Assembly: GCA_964619155.1 (NCBI GenBank)
Contig: CAZUEM010000021.1
Location: 1-35,689 of the forward strand
Length of the DNA stretch: 35,689 nt
Reading direction: 5' to 3'
Source: CAIXRL01 sp964619155
Lineage (GTDB): Bacteria; Eisenbacteria; RBG-16-71-46
The stretch's first letter is position 1. Every line of letters starts with the position of its first letter. The position numbers and the translations under genes were made by a program. Shown one piece after another: positions 5,923 to 15,536 of this stretch. The notes beneath the pieces were generated by a model, which did no database searches, was not told where the DNA came from, and saw only the letters and a program-made list of their open reading frames with translations.

Positions 5923-8685
5923 ATGCTGAATAACGCCAGGCGCATCCTCGCGGCCACGCTCGCCGGGGCATTCGCGCTGGCGCTTGCGCTCCCCGCGCAC
6001 GCCCAGACGAAGCCGGCGCCCGCCGCCCCTCCCAAGCCCGCGGCGGCCGCGACCGCCGGGGTCGGCAAGGTCACCGGCCGCGTCACGGAGCGGGGCGAGC
6101 CGGTGGCGTACGCCAACGTCATCATCCTCGGCACGCGCCAGGGCACGATGACGGACGAGAACGGCAACTTCACGATCCCCGGCGTGCCGGTGGGCAGCTA
6201 CCAGATCAAGCTGATGGCCACGGGCTACGACCCGGTGATCCAGCAGGTGCAGGTCAACGCCGGCGCCACGACGACGGTGGCGTTCACCGTCGGCGCCCAG
6301 AAGGTCGTCAAGCAGATCGACGAGATCGAGGTGCGCGCCGAGAAGCGCATTGACACGAAGTCGTCCACGACCAAGGCCAGCATCTCCGCCGAGAAGCTCC
6401 GCGAGATCCCGGTGGACAACCTGAGCCAGGCGATCGCGACCAAGGCCGGCATCGTCGCGCAGGGCGGCGAACTGCACTTCCGCGGTGGCCGCGGCGGCGA
6501 GGTGAAGTTCCAGTTCGACGGTGTCGAGGCGACCGACCCCGCGTTCGGCGGCAACGCCGGCATCGCCAGCCTGGCCGTCGCCGGCACGGACGTGCTCTCG
6601 GGCGGCTTCGACGCCGAGTACGGCAACGCCCTCTCGGGCGTCGTCAGCGTGAGCACGAAGGAGGGCGGCGAGCGCTTCGGCGGCGAGGTCCGCTGGGACA
6701 CCGACCGCTACGGCGACCCGACCAAGACCTTCGACAACTTCGACCGCTTCACGTTCGGGTTCGGCGGCCCGACCCCGATCAAGAACCTGACGTACTTCGC
6801 CACGTACGAAGGCACGTTCCAGGACACCTACCTGCGCACGACGCTCACCAAGCCGAGCCGCACGATCCTGGACTTCATCCGCCTCGGCAACCGGCAGAGC
6901 AACCAGGTCAACACGAACTTCAAGCTGGCCTACCGCGCCAACCCGCGGAACAAGATCACGTTCGAGACCATCAACAACCGCACGATCAGCACGCCGTACA
7001 ACCACATGTGGAGCCGGCGCGGCTACGTGCAGGTGCTCTACGACACCACGCGCGCGATCGGTCAGCCCGACAGGCTGACGCCGCGCTACGGCACCTGGTC
7101 GCCCACGCGGGTGGACTCGACCTACCAGTTCGTGAACATGCCGGACCACATGCCGACCACGGACGACCGATTCCAGCAGTTCACCGCCGTGTGGACGAAC
7201 CAGGTCTCCGACAAGAGCGTGTGGACGACGCGGCTCTCGAGCCTGAACTTCAACACGCTCGTGTCGGTGGGCGGCAAGCAGCCGTGGGAGTACCAGATCC
7301 AGAGCCCGTTCTACTGGAGCGGCAACACGGTGTTCGGCAGCGAGAACAACCCGTACTTCGCGACGCACGGCGACTTCCCGCGCTACACGAAGCGCCAGAC
7401 CAACGTGTACAACCTCAAGACCGACTTCTCGACGCGGCGCTGGAAGCAGCACACGTGGAAGACCGGCATCGAGGCCAAGTACAACCGCGTCCAGAACCTG
7501 TCGCTGACCACGCCGAACTCCGAGTCGAACGGCCTCCCGGGCGGCACGCGCTCCGACTTCATCAACTACAACCCCGAGGGCGCGGCCTACATCCAGGACC
7601 GCTGGGAGTTCGAGGGGCTCGTGCTGAACGCCGGCGTGCGCTGGGACCTGTTCTCGCCGGGCGACCAGATCGAGAGCATCTACCTGCGCAGCGGCAAGCG
7701 GTACAAGACGCAGTTCAGCCCGCGCCTCGGCATCGCCTACCCGGTCTCGGACCGCGACGTGCTGAGCTTCCACTACGGCTGGACGTACCAGACGCCGACC
7801 CGCACGTTCATCTTCGAGAACCGCGGCCTGAGCTCGACGGTCAACGTCCGCGGCAACCCGGACCTCGAGCCCGAGACGAACATCGCCTACCAGGCCGGCG
7901 TGCAGCACCTGTTCTCGAAGGACATCTCCGGCACGTTCTCGGTGTTCTTCAAGGACATCTACGGCCTGATCACGGTGCGCCAGGAGCGTGACGAGTTCGG
8001 CAACCTCGTGAACGTGTACTTCAACGGCGACTACGCCTCGGCGCGCGGCTTCGAGGCCAGCCTGTCGAAGGCGTTCAGCCACAAGTTCTCGGCCGACATC
8101 AGCTACACCTACTCGATCGCGACGGGCGTGGCGTCGGACCCGAACTCGGCGCTGCAGTTCTTCAACGGCGGCCGCCTGTACCTGCCCATCTCGGAGCAGG
8201 CGCTCGACTGGGACCAGCGCAACACGATCAACATCAACGCGACCGTGCGCGACCCGGGCAAGTGGGGCTTCCGCCTGCTCTGGTCGTACGGCTCGGGCTT
8301 CCCGTTCACGCCGGCCTTCCGCAACGACCGGCGCCCGGACCCCGTGCTCAACAACTCGCGGCGCCTGCCCTCGGAGTCGCGCCTGACGCTGGACGGCGAC
8401 AAGTTCTACCGGGTCTGGGGCCAGAACGTGACGCTGTTCGTGGACGCCCGCAACGTGCTCAACTCGAAGAACCTCAACAGCCTGAGCCAGGGCGCGTTCC
8501 CGAACCCGTACGTCAACGCGGCGGGCGACGACTACACGATCTACTACACGGAAACGGGCCGCGCGGGCGGCGCCTACCTGCAGGACATCAACGGCGACAA
8601 CGTTCTCGACTGGGTGCCGGTGCGTGACCCGCGCGTCTTCGAGGAAGGCCGCGCGGTGCGCATGGGCGTCAGCGTGACCTTCTAG
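5923..8685 (+). CDS. TonB-dependent receptor with carboxypeptidase-regulatory-like N-domain
   Basis: Outer-membrane receptor expected to import or bind a ligand using TonB energy. 920 residues: signal peptide (1-27, cleavage after PAHA), Pro/Ala linker, a beta-sandwich carboxypeptidase regulatory-like domain (about 48-125, GRVTERGEPVAYANVII to VTGYDP-type strands), plug domain (about 140-250, with LHFRGGRGGEVKFQFDG and YGNALSGVVSV) and a 22-strand-type barrel ending in VSVTF. This architecture is SusC/OAR-like, but no SusD partner is nearby. Start ATG 5923 follows AAGAGGG. The secreted protein (30 nt later) and PorV-family gene follow closely, suggesting one operon and a shared role, for example in docking or moving a surface protein. 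Ligand unknown. Confidence 0.9.
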   Translation: MLNNARRILAATLAGAFALALALPAHAQTKPAPAAPPKPAAAATAGVGKVTGRVTERGEPVAYANVIILGTRQGTMTDENGNFTIPGVPVGSYQIKLMATGYDPVIQQVQVNAGATTTVAFTVGAQKVVKQIDEIEVRAEKRIDTKSSTTKASISAEKLREIPVDNLSQAIATKAGIVAQGGELHFRGGRGGEVKFQFDGVEATDPAFGGNAGIASLAVAGTDVLSGGFDAEYGNALSGVVSVSTKEGGERFGGEVRWDTDRYGDPTKTFDNFDRFTFGFGGPTPIKNLTYFATYEGTFQDTYLRTTLTKPSRTILDFIRLGNRQSNQVNTNFKLAYRANPRNKITFETINNRTISTPYNHMWSRRGYVQVLYDTTRAIGQPDRLTPRYGTWSPTRVDSTYQFVNMPDHMPTTDDRFQQFTAVWTNQVSDKSVWTTRLSSLNFNTLVSVGGKQPWEYQIQSPFYWSGNTVFGSENNPYFATHGDFPRYTKRQTNVYNLKTDFSTRRWKQHTWKTGIEAKYNRVQNLSLTTPNSESNGLPGGTRSDFINYNPEGAAYIQDRWEFEGLVLNAGVRWDLFSPGDQIESIYLRSGKRYKTQFSPRLGIAYPVSDRDVLSFHYGWTYQTPTRTFIFENRGLSSTVNVRGNPDLEPETNIAYQAGVQHLFSKDISGTFSVFFKDIYGLITVRQERDEFGNLVNVYFNGDYASARGFEASLSKAFSHKFSADISYTYSIATGVASDPNSALQFFNGGRLYLPISEQALDWDQRNTININATVRDPGKWGFRLLWSYGSGFPFTPAFRNDRRPDPVLNNSRRLPSESRLTLDGDKFYRVWGQNVTLFVDARNVLNSKNLNSLSQGAFPNPYVNAAGDDYTIYYTETGRAGGAYLQDINGDNVLDWVPVRDPRVFEEGRAVRMGVSVTF

Positions 8686-8715
8686 CACCGGGTTTCGCGA
8701 AGGAGCATGCCCCAC

Positions 8716-11655
8716 ATGAAGCGACTCAGCCTCCGGATCGCCGTCGCGGCGCTGGCGACGGCATCCCTCGTGGCGCTGGCGGCCCCGGCCCAGGCGCGAC
8801 TGCACGAGACCGACCCCGAGTACCAGCAGCTGCTCGAGCTGCAGAAGGAGTACCAGGTCGGGCAGTTCGCCGGCACCGGCGTGAAGCCGGGGGCGAGGCC
8901 CGCCGCGATTCCGGACATCTTCGGAAATGGCGCGGTGCTCACGGTCGGCAACGTGTTCATGAAGGTCACGAACTTCGGCCTCGTGGGCAATCCGTTCACG
9001 AACGTCTCGAGCGACCCGTCCTGCCAGTGGCCCGGCCCGTCGGGCATCGAGTACATGAACTTCATCGGTCTCTCGGTGGGCGCGGTGAACCCGCTCGCGA
9101 CGGACCCGACGGCCGTGCGCCGCGTGAGCCTCAACACGGAGTGGCGGCCGCCGACGCTGGACCCCGAAGACCGCATGTACCGCAGCTACGACGGCATCAT
9201 CAACGGCACGCGCTTCGTCAACGACGACTCGGACATCGACCAGTTCACGGGCGACCCGCTGATCGACGAGGACTTCCTCGACGGCCGCGACAACGACGGC
9301 GACGGCCAGATCGACGAGGACTACGGCGCGCTCGGCCAGATGATGTGGACCTGCATCATCCGCGACGACACGCAGCAGGCTATCCAGGCCGCGGCGAACG
9401 AGCGGCACGTGCCGCTCGGCCTCGAGGCGCGCCAGTCCGCGTGGGCGTACTCGATCCCCGGGTACACGGACTTCAACGTCATCCAGTGGGACATCTACAA
9501 CCGGTCCGGCCACGAGCTGGACTCCGTCTTCGTCGCCATCCGCACCGACATGGACTGCGGCCCGCTCGAGAAGGCGGACTACTTCTCGGACGACTTCAAC
9601 CTGCCGGCCTACCCGCAGGGCGACTTCATGGTGACGACGAAGGCCGACGACGGGCGCCTCCAGGGCCCGCTGGTCCACGACAACCTCGGCGCCGAGTACG
9701 ACGGCCTCCCGCTCTGCCCCGAGTACCGGGTCCGCGTGCAGGGCTTCTCGCTCGCCGACGACGACAACGACGAGAACAAGACGCCGGGCGTGCCCACGAT
9801 CTTCCTCGTGGACCACAGCATCGACCCGCTGGGCGTCAACGGCCCGAGCCAGGTCGGCTTCCGCGCGTTCCGCTCCTGGACGGGCGGCACGCCGTACCAG
9901 CAGGGCGGCAACCCGACGATCGACCAGCAGCGCTTCGAGTTCATGTCGGGCAGCGAGAACATCGACCCCGAGACCGGCCTCATCAACCTGGCGACGGGCG
10001 ACCAGAAGGGCGACTACACCGACTACGCGTCGATGGGCCCGTGGCGGCACCTGCCGAACAACGGCATGATCCGCCTCGTGATCGGCATCGGCGTGGCCCT
10101 GGGCAACTACCCCACGGGCGAGCTGCAGCGCTACACGTCGGAGTACGCGCTGGCCGCCGACCTCAACCTCACGCTGCCCGACGGCACGACCCGCAAGGTG
10201 GTGAGCGCGGCGAACAGCGCCGACCTGCTCGAGAAGTACCCGGGCCTGGCGAACGCGTTCGCGGCCCAGGTGGCGTTCGAGGGCAAGTACGACGAGACGG
10301 CGTGGATCCCGGTGCCCGACTACCACGGCCGCGAGTACTGCATCAAGGCGCCGCTCGGCCAGTTGCTGCTGGTGCAGGGCTGCGAGACGCGCGACCTCGC
10401 GCCGCGCCTCGTGACCGACCAGAAGTACGAGTGCTTCGACATGGACTGCGACTACTGCACGGGCGCCTTCGACTTCGCCAAGCGGATCGGGCTGTTCCGC
10501 CGCACCTGGCTGGCCGAAGCCCCGCCGCCGAGCCCGGCGACGAACCTCGGGGTCAACTACAACTACACGGACAACCCGGACCGCCGCTTCCCGCCCGCCG
10601 GCGACGGCCAGGTGACGGTCGCCTGGGACAACCTCTCCGAGACCTCGGTGGACCCGAAGTCGGGGCAGTTCGACTTCCGCGGCTACCGGCTCTGGAAGGT
10701 CTCGAACTGGCAGCGGCCGGTCGGCGCCGGCGGACCCGGCGAGGACGACTGGACGCTGCTCGCCGAGTACCGGATCTTCGACTACGCGCCTTCGAACCGC
10801 TCCGTGAACCAGTGCCCGCCCGAGAGCGTGCTCGCCGGCACCTGCACGCCCGCGGACACGCTGTGCCCGCTCGTCTTCATCCCGCAGAAGAGCACGTGGG
10901 AGCGCGTGTGCCTGCAGTACGGGGACCTGTTCGACCGCCAGAGCGGCGACGTGATCCGCCCGGACGCCTCGGTGCTCTGCAAGGGCTGGCCGGACTGCGA
11001 GACCGCCGAGGGCTGGCTCAACGGCCAGACGTCCGGTCCGCGCACGGCGCGCACCAAGTACCCGGTCGGCCGCTACCGCTACGTGGACAGGGCGGTCAAG
11101 AACGGCTTCCTCTACTTCTACTCGGTGACCGCGCTCGACTCGACGGGCTCGGGGGACAACATCACCGAACTCAACAGCCGCCGTTCCGCCGTCGAGGCCG
11201 AAGGCGTCGTGCCGCAGGTCCGGGCGGACGCGGCGAACATGGGCAAGAAGGTGTGGGTGGTGCCGAATCCCTATCGCGGCGCCCGGTTCATCAAGGACCG
11301 CCCGTCCGCGTGGGACCTGACGCCCAACGCCACCGACCCGACCGGCACGCACCTCGACTTCTTCGGGCTGCCGCCGGGCGACTGGCGGATCAAGATCTTC
11401 ACCGTCTCGGGCGACCTGGTCGCGGAACTGAACGCGAAGGACGCCGTGAACGAGTCGGTGCGCGGTGAGGCCACGGACTCCCAGGGCAACCGGCTTCCGG
11501 GTTACAACCGCCAGCAGGACACGGCCGACGACGGCCAGGCCCGCTGGAACCTCATCTCGAGGAACGGGCAGGACGTGGTGAGCGGCATCTACCTGTACAC
11601 GGTCGAACTGGGCGGTGAAGTGATCTACCGCAGCAAGTTCGTCGTCATCCGCTAG
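8716..11655 (+). CDS. Large secreted protein with FlgD/T9SS type A-like C-terminal domain
   Basis: 979 residues with a signal peptide (MKRLSLRI to PAQA). I choose ATG 8716 over ATG 8707 because GAAGGAG (8699-8705) is correctly spaced only for the former. Near residue 189 the acidic loop DGRDNDGDGQIDED looks like a calcium-binding (dockerin/thrombospondin type 3) motif. Cysteine pairs cluster around nt 10330-10460 and 10810-10990, suggesting disulfides. A fibronectin III-like stretch with FRGYRLWKVSNW follows near residue 655. The last 130 residues (about 846-979) begin WVVPNPYRGA and include IKIFTVSGDLV, WNLISRNGQDVVSGIYLYTV and a final KFVVIR: the pattern of T9SS type A sorting or FlgD Ig-like domains. 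It sits between the receptor and the PorV-family gene, so surface or extracellular export is likely. Enzymatic activity not recognised. Confidence 0.82.
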   Translation: MKRLSLRIAVAALATASLVALAAPAQARLHETDPEYQQLLELQKEYQVGQFAGTGVKPGARPAAIPDIFGNGAVLTVGNVFMKVTNFGLVGNPFTNVSSDPSCQWPGPSGIEYMNFIGLSVGAVNPLATDPTAVRRVSLNTEWRPPTLDPEDRMYRSYDGIINGTRFVNDDSDIDQFTGDPLIDEDFLDGRDNDGDGQIDEDYGALGQMMWTCIIRDDTQQAIQAAANERHVPLGLEARQSAWAYSIPGYTDFNVIQWDIYNRSGHELDSVFVAIRTDMDCGPLEKADYFSDDFNLPAYPQGDFMVTTKADDGRLQGPLVHDNLGAEYDGLPLCPEYRVRVQGFSLADDDNDENKTPGVPTIFLVDHSIDPLGVNGPSQVGFRAFRSWTGGTPYQQGGNPTIDQQRFEFMSGSENIDPETGLINLATGDQKGDYTDYASMGPWRHLPNNGMIRLVIGIGVALGNYPTGELQRYTSEYALAADLNLTLPDGTTRKVVSAANSADLLEKYPGLANAFAAQVAFEGKYDETAWIPVPDYHGREYCIKAPLGQLLLVQGCETRDLAPRLVTDQKYECFDMDCDYCTGAFDFAKRIGLFRRTWLAEAPPPSPATNLGVNYNYTDNPDRRFPPAGDGQVTVAWDNLSETSVDPKSGQFDFRGYRLWKVSNWQRPVGAGGPGEDDWTLLAEYRIFDYAPSNRSVNQCPPESVLAGTCTPADTLCPLVFIPQKSTWERVCLQYGDLFDRQSGDVIRPDASVLCKGWPDCETAEGWLNGQTSGPRTARTKYPVGRYRYVDRAVKNGFLYFYSVTALDSTGSGDNITELNSRRSAVEAEGVVPQVRADAANMGKKVWVVPNPYRGARFIKDRPSAWDLTPNATDPTGTHLDFFGLPPGDWRIKIFTVSGDLVAELNAKDAVNESVRGEATDSQGNRLPGYNRQQDTADDGQARWNLISRNGQDVVSGIYLYTVELGGEVIYRSKFVVIR

Positions 11656-11679
11656 CGGCGAGTGCAAGGAGGAGGAATT

Positions 11680-12624
11680 GTGAAGAGACTGATCGCGGCA
11701 GTCGCCCTGGCGGGCCTGATGGTGCCCGGCCTGGCGCTGTCCGCCAACATCTTCGAGAAGGTCGGCACCTTCGACGGGCAGTTCCTGAAGATCGGTGTCG
11801 GCGCGCGAGGCGCGGCGATGGGCGGCGCGTTCGTCGCGGTGGCGGACGACGCCACGGCGCTCTACTACAACGCGGCCGGCATCGCGCGCATCGACCAGGA
11901 CCGCTCCGAGCTCTCGCTCAACCACGCGAACTGGCCGGCCGAGATGAGCTTCGACCAGGTCGGGTACGTCTTCCACATGAAGAAGATCCCGGGCGCGTTC
12001 GGGATCCACGCCCGCTCGCTCTCGATGCAGCCGATGGAGGAGACGACCGCGTACCAGCCGTACGGCACCGGCCGCACCTTCGACGCCGGCATGATGGCGT
12101 TCGGCCTGACCTACGCCCGCTCGTTCACCGACAAGTTCAGCGCGGGCATCACGGCCAACTTCATCCACGAGGGCCTCGCCGACCTCAGCCAGCAGACCAC
12201 GGCGTTCGACATCGGCACGCTGTACGACGTCGGCACCGGCGGCATGAAGATCGGCATGGCGATCCAGAACATCGGCTCGCAGATCAAGTTCATCGAGCGC
12301 GAGGCGCGCATCCCGGGCATCTTCCGGGTCGGCACGTCGGCGACGCTGTTCTCGTCCTCGGACCAGAAGCTGATCGGCGCGTTCGAGTTCTCGCACCCGC
12401 CGGACAACTCCGAGCGCATGAACGTCGGCGCCGAATACAGCTTCCGCCGCTACCTGTTCCTTCGCGGCGGCTACAACATCAACCACGACACCGAGGCGCT
12501 GGCCGGCGGCCTGGGCATCCACTTCCCGGTGTCGGTGGCGGGCATGGCCGATCTCGACTACGCCTACACCGACATGCAGGACCTGGGCGCCTCGCACCGC
12601 TTCTCGCTGAAGTTCCAGTTCTAG
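11680..12624 (+). CDS. PorV/PorQ-family outer-membrane beta-barrel protein
   Basis: 314 residues, signal peptide (MKRLIAAV to ALSA), then the family hallmark FLKIGVGARGAAMGGAFVAVADDATALYYNAAGIA and a beta-barrel ending KFQF. PorV in Bacteroidota is an FadL-like shuttle that hands C-terminal-domain cargo from the translocon to the attachment complex of the type IX secretion system; homologues of unproven role are common in other FCB phyla. Start is GTG 11680, preceded by a strong AAGGAGGAGG (11667-11676); the upstream in-frame GTG 11662 lies before that site and is rejected. The position 24 nt after a gene for a protein with a sorting-type C-terminus supports a cargo-handling role, which is inference. 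Confidence 0.87.
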   Translation: MKRLIAAVALAGLMVPGLALSANIFEKVGTFDGQFLKIGVGARGAAMGGAFVAVADDATALYYNAAGIARIDQDRSELSLNHANWPAEMSFDQVGYVFHMKKIPGAFGIHARSLSMQPMEETTAYQPYGTGRTFDAGMMAFGLTYARSFTDKFSAGITANFIHEGLADLSQQTTAFDIGTLYDVGTGGMKIGMAIQNIGSQIKFIEREARIPGIFRVGTSATLFSSSDQKLIGAFEFSHPPDNSERMNVGAEYSFRRYLFLRGGYNINHDTEALAGGLGIHFPVSVAGMADLDYAYTDMQDLGASHRFSLKFQF

Positions 12625-12695
12625 AGGCTCGTACGCGTCTCCTGCCTTCTCCTCGACTCACGCTCGCGGCCCGGCCGGCGCGCTCCCTCGCGGGG

Positions 12696-14153
12696 GTGCG
12701 CCGGCTGGCGTTTGCGGCCACGGCCGCGCTCGCGGCGCTGCTCGCCGCGGACGCGCCACCCGCGGGCGCCGTGCCCCGCAGCGAGGGGCCGCCGCCGTGG
12801 CGGACGGGCGGGCCGGTCGGGTTCACGCTCGACGCCACGGCCCGGCCGGACAGCGCCGGCTGGGTGCTGGACGTCTGCCTCCGCGTGCCGCCCGCGACCC
12901 TGTCGCGCCTCGCCCGCGACGAGGCCGGCGACGCCCGCCTGCTCGCCGAGGTGCGCGTGCGCGGGCGCTACGGCGCGAAGGCGCAGGACGGCTCCCGCGA
13001 GTTCACGCTCGCCCCGGAGGACAGCTCCGGCGGGATGGGGAAGGTGATCCTCCTGCGGTTCCCCGCGGCGCCCGGCCCGTGCCGCGTCAGCGCGAAGCTC
13101 ATCGACCTGAACTCGCGGCGGCCCGGGCTGTTCAGCGGCCGGCCTCACCAGCAGGCCGAGCTCGAGGGCGAACTGGAACTGCCGCGCCCGCAGCAGGGGC
13201 GCGACCTTTCGCACCTGCAGTTCCTCTGGCCGGGGGCCGGCCGCGCGAGCGGGGCCGTGTTCGAGCACGACGGCCGCACGCAGGTGCCGAACCCCGACCG
13301 GCTCTACGGCCTGTTCGCCGACGAACTGCGCGCGGCGTTCACGGCCCGCGGCCGCGCGGGCGACGAGCGGCCCTGGCACTGGGTCGCGCGCGTCTTCGAC
13401 GGCGCCGGGCAGGGCGTCGCGCAGCGCGAGAGCACCGGCGCCGCGGCGCGCGTGCTCGATGCCGAGGTGGCGTTCGATCTCTCCGGCGAGCCGGCGGGCG
13501 CGTACGAGCTGGAGGTGAAGGCCTGGCAGGACGGCGACCCGGCGGCACTGCAGCGCCGCGAGCGCTTCAGCGTCGGCTGGCAGCCGGACACCTGGCTGCG
13601 CAGCTCGGCCGAGGCGAACGACGAGGTGCACTTCCTGCTCATGGCCGAGGCGGAGGAGGACTTCGTGCTCATGCATCCCGGCGAGCAGGAGGCCTACCTC
13701 GAGGAGTTCTGGCGGCGCCGCGACCCGACGCCGGAGACGGCGCTGAACGAGGCGCTCGAGACGTTCCGCTCGCGCGTGCGGCACGCGAACGCGACGTTCA
13801 CCCGGCGGGGCCTCGAGCGCGGCATGTTCACGGACATGGGACGCGTGTACGTGCGCTACGGGGAGCCGTCCGAGATCCTGCACCAGGTGATCCCGGCGGG
13901 GGAGTCCACGCTCGAGCGCCAGCTCCAGCTCATCCTCAACACCGAGGACCGCCAGCCGACCGACGTGCAGCAGAAGGGCATCGGCGGCGACATGCGGCCG
14001 TTCGAGGTCTGGATCTACGAGGGAGACATCCCGCTGCCGCCCGACGCGGACCCGCGCGAGGCCGTGCGCGGGCGCCAGAAGCGGCGGCTGCTCTTCCTGT
14101 TCGTGGACGACCAGGGCACGGGCCTCTACCGGCTGCGCTACTCGACCGAGTAG
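12696..14153 (+). CDS. GWxTD-domain protein, secreted
   Basis: 485 residues with a signal peptide (MRRLAFAATAALAALL to AGA). The N-terminal 300 residues are beta-rich (segments such as VNSAKLIDLNSRRPGLFSG-like and FDLSGEPAGAYELEVKAW). The C-terminal part (about 309-485) is a GWxTD domain: acidic helix with EEFWRRRDPTPETALNE, then GMFTDMGRVYVRYGEPSEI (from residue 376) and FEVWIYEG. The signature Trp is replaced by Met. The domain is widespread in FCB-group and Acidobacteria-like genomes, its biochemical role unknown. Start GTG 12696 has no strong ribosome-binding site; it was chosen because it gives a complete signal peptide. It follows the PorV-family gene by 71 nt and is probably in the same transcript. 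Confidence 0.85.
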   Translation: MRRLAFAATAALAALLAADAPPAGAVPRSEGPPPWRTGGPVGFTLDATARPDSAGWVLDVCLRVPPATLSRLARDEAGDARLLAEVRVRGRYGAKAQDGSREFTLAPEDSSGGMGKVILLRFPAAPGPCRVSAKLIDLNSRRPGLFSGRPHQQAELEGELELPRPQQGRDLSHLQFLWPGAGRASGAVFEHDGRTQVPNPDRLYGLFADELRAAFTARGRAGDERPWHWVARVFDGAGQGVAQRESTGAAARVLDAEVAFDLSGEPAGAYELEVKAWQDGDPAALQRRERFSVGWQPDTWLRSSAEANDEVHFLLMAEAEEDFVLMHPGEQEAYLEEFWRRRDPTPETALNEALETFRSRVRHANATFTRRGLERGMFTDMGRVYVRYGEPSEILHQVIPAGESTLERQLQLILNTEDRQPTDVQQKGIGGDMRPFEVWIYEGDIPLPPDADPREAVRGRQKRRLLFLFVDDQGTGLYRLRYSTE

Positions 14154-14161
14154 CGCAGCGC

Positions 14162-14191
14162 CGCGCGAACGCGCTCTCGCGCGACTTTGTT
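14162..14191 (+). terminator. Intrinsic terminator after the GWxTD gene
   Basis: CGCGCGA (14162-14168) and TCGCGCG (14177-14183) form a perfect 7-bp stem with an 8-nt loop, followed by ACTTTGTT. It starts 9 nt after the TAG stop. Confidence 0.6.
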
Positions 14192-14234
14192 CGCCGCGCC
14201 CGCGCTCGTCGTTCGTCCTCGGGGTGCCGTCGGC

Positions 14235-14264
14235 TTGACCCTCGCCGGGAGCCTTCGGCATATT
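14235..14264 (+). promoter_or_regulatory. Promoter for the gap-pgk-tpiA operon
   Basis: TTGACC (14235-14240), 18-nt spacer, CATATT (14259-14264). The AT-rich ATATTT patch stands out in this GC-rich DNA. Predicted transcript start near 14271. Confidence 0.6.
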
Positions 14265-14343
14265 TCGCTCGCATTCGTACGGGCGATGCCCGCGCGGCCC
14301 GCGCGGCGCGCCGCGCGCACCCCGAACCCTCCGGAGGCCTGAC

Positions 14344-14472
14344 ATGATGCGTTCGGCCAAGCTCACCGGGGGCGATGAGGGACCGGGGGCGGGAACCCCC
14401 GCCGCGGTCCCGCGCGCCACGTGTCCGCGCCCCCGCCACGTCCGGGCGGGCGCCCGCGTCCTCTTCGGATGA
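14344..14472 (+). CDS. Candidate 42-codon leader ORF upstream of gap
   Basis: ATG 14344 is preceded by CCGGAGG with a 6-nt spacer, as good a ribosome-binding site as any in the window, and the frame closes at TGA 14470-14472, 52 nt before the gap ATG. The peptide begins MMRSAKLTGGDEG and then becomes Pro/Arg/Ala rich (low complexity, as random frames are at this GC content). A hairpin (GGGACC 14379-14384 with GGTCCC 14406-14411, plus an inner 5-bp G/C stem) lies within it. It could be a leader peptide governing gap expression, an unrecognised small protein or a gene remnant. No homologue is recognised. Confidence 0.4.
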   Translation: MMRSAKLTGGDEGPGAGTPAAVPRATCPRPRHVRAGARVLFG

Positions 14473-14524
14473 AACCCGCGGGGACCGGCACGGGCCGGGC
14501 CCCGCTCACGACAAGGAGAGTTCC

Positions 14525-15526
<1,002 letters not shown>

Positions 15527-15536
15527 GGAGGCGGCC

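Larger units (their letters stand above)
14154..14524. other. 371-nt region between the GWxTD gene and gap
   Basis: Holds a terminator (14162-14191), a promoter (14235-14264), a perfect 16-bp palindrome GCGCGGCGCGCCGCGC (14301-14316), a small ORF with a good ribosome-binding site (14344-14472), an internal hairpin (14379-14411) and the gap ribosome-binding site AAGGAGA (14513-14519). Taken together it is a structured leader of about 255 nt ahead of the glycolytic operon. Confidence 0.65.

Noticed and set aside
5902..12597. Open minus-strand frame of 2231 codons covering three plus-strand genes
   Set aside because: It mirrors plus-strand genes with clear signal peptides, ribosome-binding sites and families. 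Its translation is Arg/Val/His/Ala-rich low complexity, as expected where third positions are almost always G or C and the reverse frame rarely forms stops.
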